A model generated the notes under the pieces. The model saw only the letters and a list, made by a program, of their open reading frames with translations. It did not search any database and was not told the origin of the DNA. Positions 58,579-64,000 of a stretch of 64,000 nt of DNA are shown piece after piece. The stretch is from Microbacterium nanhaiense (GTDB lineage: Bacteria > Actinomycetota > Actinomycetes > Actinomycetales > Microbacteriaceae), in contig NZ_BMMQ01000007.1 in the NCBI RefSeq assembly GCF_014646015.1, positions 62,001 through 126,000 of the forward strand. The letters run 5' to 3'. Positions within the stretch are counted from its first letter, which is position 1; each line of letters begins with the position of its first letter. Made by a program: the position numbers and the translations under genes.

Positions 58579-58609
58579 GGTGGCGCGGGGCTCCCCCGCC
58601 CGCGCCACC
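58579..58609. terminator. Bidirectional terminator between the CotH and GH92 genes
   Basis: GGTGGCGCGGG (58579-58589) pairs perfectly with CCCGCGCCACC (58599-58609) around a short C-rich loop. TTCGTTT follows on the plus strand. It serves both convergent genes. Confidence 0.82.
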
Positions 58610-58615
58610 GTTCGT

Positions 58616-61600
58616 TTAGCCCGCCGCCTCGTACGCGGCGGTCCGCGTGACGGTCGCGTCGCCGCCCGTCACGGTGACGGTGACCTCGCCCGCCGGGATC
58701 GCGGTGAGGCGCGAGTTGACCGACACGCTCGCCGTCTCGCCGGGTTGAACGCCCGCGAAGGTCTTGGATCCGTAGGCCGTGTCGACCACGAGGTCAACGG
58801 CGATGGCGGCGTCGTTCGCGACGCGCACGGAGACGTACTTCTTACCGGCGACCGTGCGCGTGTCGGCTTCGACCGTGACGTTGAGCCCCGGATCCTCGGG
58901 CCCGCCGAGCGCATCGAGCGCCGCTTCCAGCGCGCTCGCCGCCTCGGCGAACTGCTCGTAGCTCGCGTCGGATCCGATGGTGCGGGCCGCGTCGAGAGCC
59001 GCGTTCACGGCCGCGACGTCGTCGGCGGCGTGCGCATCCGGGTCCACGGCCTCGGCCCGCGCGATGAGGAGCGGCAGGTGGCGGGCAGGCCGCCACTCGA
59101 GCTGAGCGGTTGCGAGGTCGAGCACCCTCTGGGCCTCATCGGCGCGCTCCTGGGTGACGTCGCCCGCCGCGGCAACGGCGGCCGCCCGGTCGAGCGCCGC
59201 GACGAAGACGGCGAAGTCGAATGAGACGTAGCGCTCCTCCTCGCCGCGCAGAGGCTCGGCGGCTCCGATGGCGTCGTTCAACGCCGTCAGGTCGACGTCG
59301 CCCTCGGGAGACGGATCCGGACCGAACTCGAACCACTGCAGATTCGACACGTACGCGTATTCCTGACCCTCGACCGCGTCGGCGCGCATGACGACGATGA
59401 GCGTGTGCTCGCCCGAGATCGGGCGGTCGAGCACCGCCGTGGTCTCGACGTATCGATCCCATCCCCCGGTCTTCGGCAGCTCCACGGATCCGACCCGTGC
59501 CGCATCGCTCACCTCCTCGAGGTAGAACTCGAGGCGGCGGTTCTCACCCACGCGCTCATCGCGCGTCGACGTGCTCACCGTCACGTGGGTGAGCGGCTCC
59601 GAGCCGAACTCGCGGTCGCGGTACTCGAGGGTGCCGCCATCCCACGTGCCGCCGACGTTTCCGGAGGGGGCCTCGCCGCCCTCCTTCTTCAGGCCTCCCC
59701 CATTGTCGGCGTCGTAGGTCTCGGCCTCCACCCGCACGCGCAGCGAGACCGCCTCGATCTCGAGGGCGCCCGCCGCGCGCTCGAGGGCCTCGAAGGCCGA
59801 CCGCAGCTCGTCGTCGGTCGCGGCGACGTTCGTGAGAACGTCGCCGGCGGATCCGCGGGCCGCGTCGAACGCGTCGAAGGACGCGGACGAATAGGATCCG
59901 CGCACGACGAGCGCCGCCTCGGCGGCGAGCGCCTCCAGCTGCTGGCGCCAGCGCTGGTCGCGTTCGATCACGAACGAGCCGAGCCCGGAGATCCCGTCGC
60001 CGCGCACCGTCGTGGCCGACGCGCCATCGAAGGCCGCGTCGGTGAAGTTCAGCGCGAAGGAGGCGCGACGGGCGTCACCGATGCTCCCGCCGAGGCTCAT
60101 CCTGACGGTCGAGGCGTCCTGCACGACCGCGGACGCCGACACCATGTCGGGCAGACCCGCGAGCGTCAGCGCGCCGTCGGCGATGAGGTCTCGGCCGTTC
60201 GCGCCGGCGAAGCTCGCTCCGCTCGCCGTGAGCGTCACCGTGCCATCGAGCGCGCCGTCGTCTGCGGCCTTCAGCCGCGTGACGTCGGCCGCGACGGCGG
60301 GGTCTGCGAAGCTCACCCTGAGGGCGAACTCGCGCGTGCCGTTCGAGGGCTTCCGTGAGAACGCGGTATCGGAGATGGCTAGCGCGAGATCGTCGATGCT
60401 GTCGAGCGGGGTGGACGCCTCGGCTGTTCCCACGAGCTCCAGTGCCGCGGTGCGCGTTCCGGTGCGGGTCGCGACGAGTCTGAGGCCCGCGGGGAGGTTC
60501 TCGGCCGTGATCGCGCCAGAGAGGTCGGCGCCGTCGGACCCGGCGAACGTGCCGTTCGCGATCCTCAGCTCGATGCTGTTCCCGATCGTGCCGTCGCCCG
60601 CGTCGGCCTCGCGGAACTCCCGCGAGGAGACCGAGATCGCGCTGATGGGGTCGTACACCGAGCTCGGAAGCTCGTCGCTGAGCGACGACGACGCGACGGA
60701 GTCCGCCGCCCACTCCGACGGCTCCTCGCCCATCACGAAGGCGAGCTCTCCGCCCGCGGTCAGTTGGTCGTAGGTGACCCAGGTGCGGTCGAACGGCGCG
60801 CCGTTCAGGCTCACCGACTGCACGTAATACGCGTCGGGCGATACGCCCTCGGCCGAGATGTCGAGCTCGCGGCCCGAGGGGTAATCGATGCGCACGTTCT
60901 CGAAGAACGGCGTTCCGATCTGGTACTCGTCGGATCCGGCGAGCACCGGGAAGAGTCCCATTGCCGCCGCCACGAAGGTCGACGACATCGTTCCCGTGTC
61001 GTTGTCCATCGTCGGAAGGAAGCCCCGCGGGGAGTTCGTGAACACCCGCGTCTTGATCGGCGGGGTGAATTCGCCGCCGCCCGAGGGGTACTCGTGCGTG
61101 GACCCGGTGGCGATGTAGCGGTTCCAGGTCTCCTGCGTGTAGATGCTGCGCACCCAGTGCTGCGTCTTCGACGGGGCGCCGACGTAGTTGAACAGGTACG
61201 GCGCCTGCAGGTCGATCTCGTTCGCGTTGGCGTGCAGCATGCGCGAGCCGTCGTCGGGCGCGTGCTCGCCGAACATGAAGCTCAGCGCGCTCCGTGCCGT
61301 GTCCTCGCCGCCCATCTTCTCGATGAGACCGCCCATGTCGGGGGCGGCGTACCAGTGGTACTGCCAGAGGGTGCCCTGGTAGACGTTGCCGGCCTCGAAG
61401 CGCTCCGGATCCGCGGAGATCCAGGATCCGTTCGCGTCCTTCGGGAAGATCAGTCCCGTCTTCTCCCCGTCCGCGAGGGTGACCGCGTCGTCTCGGTACA
61501 GGTTCGTCCAGTTCGCGGCGCGCAGGCGGTAGTTCTCCGCGTCCTCGGTCTTGCCGAGCGCGTCGGCGATCGTCGCCATCGCCCAGTCGTCGTAGGCCGT

Positions 61601-63046
61601 GCCGAGGGTGTCGTCGACCTCGTTCGCGACGTAGCCGCGGCGCTCGTTGTCTTCGTTGGCGTATCCGCCCTGCGATTGCGAGACGAGCGCGGGCCACGCC
61701 CGCGAGAGACCCTCGAGGTGCGCGCCCTTGGCGATCGCGTCGGCGACGACGACGGCGGCGCGCTCGAAGCGCACCGTCGGAACCGCGTGCGTGACGTTCG
61801 CCAGCGATGCCTTGCCGCTGGCCGCGAAGGTGGCGTAGAGGTCGACGATCGACTGCGCCATGTCGCCGAAGACATCGGGGTACCCGATCGCCAGCACCTC
61901 GTACTTGCGGAAGTCGTCCCAGAAGCCCCAGCCGTCGTAGTGCACGTAGCCGTCGGACTCGTGCACGGCGCCGTCGAGCCCGCGGTAGGTACCGCTCGTG
62001 CTGGTCGCGTTCATGGGGGATCCGAACATGCGGTACAGGTGCGTGTAGAACAGCTCCTGCAGATCGCCGTCGGGATCGCTCGTCTCGGTCGCGGTGACGT
62101 CGATGCGCCCCAGCAGCTCGTTCCACACGGCGCGCGTGTCGCTGCGCACCTCCTCGAAGCCGCGCTCGCCCATCTCGGCGGCCAGGTCGATCCGCGCCTG
62201 CTCGGCGCTGATGGGCGAGACCGCGACCTTCAGCCCGACCTGCTCGCCCGCCGCGACGTCGAGGTCGATGACCGCGCCAATATCGGTGCCATCCCGGTGG
62301 ACGGTCTCGCCGAGCGCGCCGTCGCTCCCCCAGGTGCGCACGCCCGCGACCGGGGCGGTGGTCTCGACGTAGTAGTGCATCGTGTAGTCGTAGCCGTTGA
62401 AGTGGCCCGTGAAGTCGCCCGCCAGCGACGCCCGCCCGTCGTCGAGCATCGCCGCATCGAGCGAGGCGCCCTTGCGGTTCGTGAAGTTGTTGCGCAGGTC
62501 GACGACGAGCGAGGCGGATCCCGCACTCGAGAAGGTGAACCGGTCCTGCCCCGTACGCACATCGGTCGTCGCCTCGGCGCGGATCGCGCCGCCGGCGGTC
62601 TGCAGGTCAACGGCGTAGTACCCGGGCGAGGCGTCCTCGGCGTCGTGGCTGAAGCCCTTGGCGTAGCTCTCGGTCGCGGGGCGGCTCGAGTAGGTCTCGT
62701 ACGTCGGCACGACGAGCAGGTCACCGCCGCCGCCGGATCCGCCCACGCCGTTGAGGTTCGTGTGCGTGAAACCAGCGATCTGGTCTTCCGCGTAGTCGTA
62801 GCCGGAGTGCGAGCGGCCGGACACCGTCATGGGGTTGATCTTGACGATCGAGTTCGGCGCCTCGGCGCCGACGAGATCCTGGCCGAAGTCGTCCTCCGTC
62901 GAGACGAACGGGTTCACGAGCGCGGTGTAGTCGCGTTCGGCGGCCTCGTCGGCGACGGCCGGCGGCGCGGCGGTCAGCCCGCCGCCGAGAAGGGCCGCGA
63001 CGACGCCGGTGGTGAGCAGGGCACGGGAGCGCAGGGCGAGAGACAT
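58616..63046 (-). CDS. Secreted multidomain GH92 alpha-mannosidase
   Basis: This is 1476 residues. Signal peptide LLTTGVVAALLGGGLTAAPP, cleavage near AVADEA. GH92 catalytic region to about 790: VNPFVSTEDDFGQDLVGAEA, GFTHTNLNGVGGSGGGGDLL, DGWGFWDDFRKYEVLAIGYP and MDNDTGTMSSTFVAAAMGLF, with the acidic Ca2+/catalytic residues typical of exo-alpha-mannosidases. Two repeated beta modules with FAGxDG/FAGANG motifs, FIVAR-like helical modules, a CBM6-like domain (VRVEAETYDADNGGGLKKEG) and a C-terminal beta domain seen on actinobacterial glycosidases (VTVEADTRTVAGKKYVSVRV) follow. No LPXTG. It trims mannose from N-glycans or mannan. GAGGAA precedes the ATG at 63046. Confidence 0.93.
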   Translation of the reverse strand: MSLALRSRALLTTGVVAALLGGGLTAAPPAVADEAAERDYTALVNPFVSTEDDFGQDLVGAEAPNSIVKINPMTVSGRSHSGYDYAEDQIAGFTHTNLNGVGGSGGGGDLLVVPTYETYSSRPATESYAKGFSHDAEDASPGYYAVDLQTAGGAIRAEATTDVRTGQDRFTFSSAGSASLVVDLRNNFTNRKGASLDAAMLDDGRASLAGDFTGHFNGYDYTMHYYVETTAPVAGVRTWGSDGALGETVHRDGTDIGAVIDLDVAAGEQVGLKVAVSPISAEQARIDLAAEMGERGFEEVRSDTRAVWNELLGRIDVTATETSDPDGDLQELFYTHLYRMFGSPMNATSTSGTYRGLDGAVHESDGYVHYDGWGFWDDFRKYEVLAIGYPDVFGDMAQSIVDLYATFAASGKASLANVTHAVPTVRFERAAVVVADAIAKGAHLEGLSRAWPALVSQSQGGYANEDNERRGYVANEVDDTLGTAYDDWAMATIADALGKTEDAENYRLRAANWTNLYRDDAVTLADGEKTGLIFPKDANGSWISADPERFEAGNVYQGTLWQYHWYAAPDMGGLIEKMGGEDTARSALSFMFGEHAPDDGSRMLHANANEIDLQAPYLFNYVGAPSKTQHWVRSIYTQETWNRYIATGSTHEYPSGGGEFTPPIKTRVFTNSPRGFLPTMDNDTGTMSSTFVAAAMGLFPVLAGSDEYQIGTPFFENVRIDYPSGRELDISAEGVSPDAYYVQSVSLNGAPFDRTWVTYDQLTAGGELAFVMGEEPSEWAADSVASSSLSDELPSSVYDPISAISVSSREFREADAGDGTIGNSIELRIANGTFAGSDGADLSGAITAENLPAGLRLVATRTGTRTAALELVGTAEASTPLDSIDDLALAISDTAFSRKPSNGTREFALRVSFADPAVAADVTRLKAADDGALDGTVTLTASGASFAGANGRDLIADGALTLAGLPDMVSASAVVQDASTVRMSLGGSIGDARRASFALNFTDAAFDGASATTVRGDGISGLGSFVIERDQRWRQQLEALAAEAALVVRGSYSSASFDAFDAARGSAGDVLTNVAATDDELRSAFEALERAAGALEIEAVSLRVRVEAETYDADNGGGLKKEGGEAPSGNVGGTWDGGTLEYRDREFGSEPLTHVTVSTSTRDERVGENRRLEFYLEEVSDAARVGSVELPKTGGWDRYVETTAVLDRPISGEHTLIVVMRADAVEGQEYAYVSNLQWFEFGPDPSPEGDVDLTALNDAIGAAEPLRGEEERYVSFDFAVFVAALDRAAAVAAAGDVTQERADEAQRVLDLATAQLEWRPARHLPLLIARAEAVDPDAHAADDVAAVNAALDAARTIGSDASYEQFAEAASALEAALDALGGPEDPGLNVTVEADTRTVAGKKYVSVRVANDAAIAVDLVVDTAYGSKTFAGVQPGETASVSVNSRLTAIPAGEVTVTVTGGDATVTRTAAYEAAG

Positions 63047-63059
63047 GGGTGCGGGTTCC

Positions 63060-64000
63060 TCAGGATCGGGTTGCGGCGACGGCGGGGTGCGGGGCGCTCG
63101 CCTGGGCGAATGCCTCCTCGCGCGCCTGAGCGATGAGGCCGGCGACCCGCTCACGCTCGCGGCGGCGATGCGCGAGACCCCACACGAGCAGGGCGATCGC
63201 GATCAGGACGACGACGAGTTGCGGCCACGGCACCGCGGCGATCTGCGCGTCGGCGCGGACGGCCGCGGCCCCGCCGATCGGCGGCTGCTCGGACACCGCC
63301 CGCGGCTCGGCCTCGACGCTCACCGTGTAGGTGAACAGCGGCCAGGCGTCCGGGATCCGGATCGAGCCGCGGCGGGTCTCGCCCGGCGCGATCTCCGTGA
63401 TCTCTGCGCCCTGGATCGTCTGGGATCCGATACCGAAGGGCCCGGCGACGGTGATGGTGGGCTGCGTGCGCAGCAGCGTGTTCCCGCTGTTCTCGATGTC
63501 GTACGCGACGTCGATCCCGCCGGGCAGGAACGGGTTGAGCTCGCCATCGTAGGATCCGCTCGCGGACGCATCGAGCGCCGCCACGAGCTCGCCTTCGACG
63601 CGCGTCATCACGCGGAAGCCCACCCTCGATTCGACGCCGATGCTGCCCTCCCCGTCGGAGAGGATGCTCGCGGCGACGCCCGCGGGGTGATCGCCGGGAG
63701 TGGCGTCGTCGGGGACGGTGACGGTGAACGGCACGACCTCCGCGCCGCCCGGCGGCACGACGACGCTGTCCGGCAGCTCGATCCACGTGCCGGCGTCCTC
63801 CGACTCATGGTCGGAGGGAAGCATGTTGAAGCGACCGGTGTCGGTGAAGTAGCCGTCGGCCGCCGAGAGCTGGAACTCGACCTCGGTCGAGCCGTGGTTC
63901 GTGACCACCATGTGGTCGGTGCGGGCCTCCCCCGGATCCGCGTCCCACTCCACCCAGGAGCGCCCGTCCTCACCGCTCCCGTCGCCCGGACGGACCGACC
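63060..64000 (-). CDS. DUF916-like membrane-anchored surface protein, 5' end beyond right edge
   Basis: At least 313 residues, open to the window edge. Two beta-sandwich regions: EWDADPGEARTDHMVVTNHG, FTVTVPDDATPGDHPAGVAA (typical of DUF916/WxL-interacting and NEW3-like domains), and DVAYDIENSGNTLLRTQPTI, EIAPGETRRGSIRIPDAWPL. One C-terminal helix (LVVVLIAIALLVWGLAH) is followed by a basic RRRERER stretch and a cytosolic tail, so the domain faces outward. It ends 13 bases before the GH92 start, so the two are co-transcribed. It may dock a surface complex or the mannosidase, which is inference. Confidence 0.7.
   Translation of the reverse strand, partial: SVRPGDGSGEDGRSWVEWDADPGEARTDHMVVTNHGSTEVEFQLSAADGYFTDTGRFNMLPSDHESEDAGTWIELPDSVVVPPGGAEVVPFTVTVPDDATPGDHPAGVAASILSDGEGSIGVESRVGFRVMTRVEGELVAALDASASGSYDGELNPFLPGGIDVAYDIENSGNTLLRTQPTITVAGPFGIGSQTIQGAEITEIAPGETRRGSIRIPDAWPLFTYTVSVEAEPRAVSEQPPIGGAAAVRADAQIAAVPWPQLVVVLIAIALLVWGLAHRRRERERVAGLIAQAREEAFAQASAPHPAVAATRS

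Noticed and set aside
60764..63136. A plus-strand open frame of 790 codons antisense to the GH92 gene
   Set aside because: Composition is shadow-like and the minus strand encodes an intact GH92 enzyme with signal peptide and motifs.

Overview
The window is 64 kb of high-GC DNA (near 70% by eye). The genes are tightly packed, with many ATGA and GTGA start/stop overlaps and GTG starts. Gene order, codon use, riboswitches and protein families fit the actinobacterial family Microbacteriaceae, probably Microbacterium or a close relative. That placement is inference from sequence alone. No rRNA, tRNA, CRISPR array, intact insertion sequence or prophage was seen, so this looks like a stretch of chromosome with several catabolic clusters.

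Layout. 0-2.6 kb: a LacI regulator cut by the left edge, divergent from a DUF6807 (PmoA-type) protein and a Gfo/Idh/MocA oxidoreductase. 2.6-4.1 kb: a 63-bp tandem repeat, then an OmpA-type lipoprotein with five 17-residue repeats. 4.2-7.8 kb: FMN riboswitch and riboflavin operon ribD-ribE-ribBA-ribH. 7.8-13.8 kb: a small membrane protein, an MHS-type transporter behind a possible attenuator, an ABC exporter, a LOG-like protein and an aldo/keto reductase. 13.8-17.7 kb: a four-gene overlapping operon of GAF-SpoIIE phosphatase, cellulose-synthase-like glycosyltransferase, STAS protein and RsbW-like kinase. 17.7-21.2 kb: corC and terC on the minus strand and an unknown gene on the plus strand, led by two head-to-head manganese (yybP-ykoY) riboswitches. 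21.2-28.3 kb: a mixed accessory stretch (hydrolase, two GNATs, DedA, a CopB-type P-type ATPase with a CsoR-like operator, TetR plus quinone reductase).

28.3-34.6 kb is a GH127 beta-L-arabinofuranosidase with its own ABC importer and LacI regulator. 34.6-38.2 kb holds a candidate small RNA, a MarR regulator and ppc. 38.2-45.9 kb is a second LacI-controlled sugar cluster, probably for pectin fragments: a fused pectin methylesterase/SGNH esterase, a SASA-type esterase, an ABC importer and an alpha/beta hydrolase, with shared AGTAACCGGTTACT-type operators. 45.9-56.7 kb is a probable nine-gene operon (pxpA-pxpB-pxpC, SDR, RraA-like, aminotransferase, D-2-hydroxyacid dehydrogenase, SDR, idonate-type dehydrogenase), a divergent LacI gene and an MHS transporter that shares a promoter motif with the operon. 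56.7-64 kb holds a CotH-type lipoprotein, a large secreted GH92 alpha-mannosidase and a membrane-anchored DUF916-like protein cut by the right edge.

How it works together. The theme is plant polysaccharide and sugar-acid use (arabinan, pectin, mannan, idonate/gluconate-type acids), with local LacI control in each cluster, alongside housekeeping riboflavin and anaplerotic genes and metal homeostasis. The most unusual parts are the partner-switching operon built around a glycosyltransferase, the paired manganese riboswitches with an uncharacterised gene, the pxpABC operon of unknown substrate, the candidate small RNA at 34.85 kb, and a strong excess of the hexamer GGATCC that disappears between about 19.5 and 25.3 kb.
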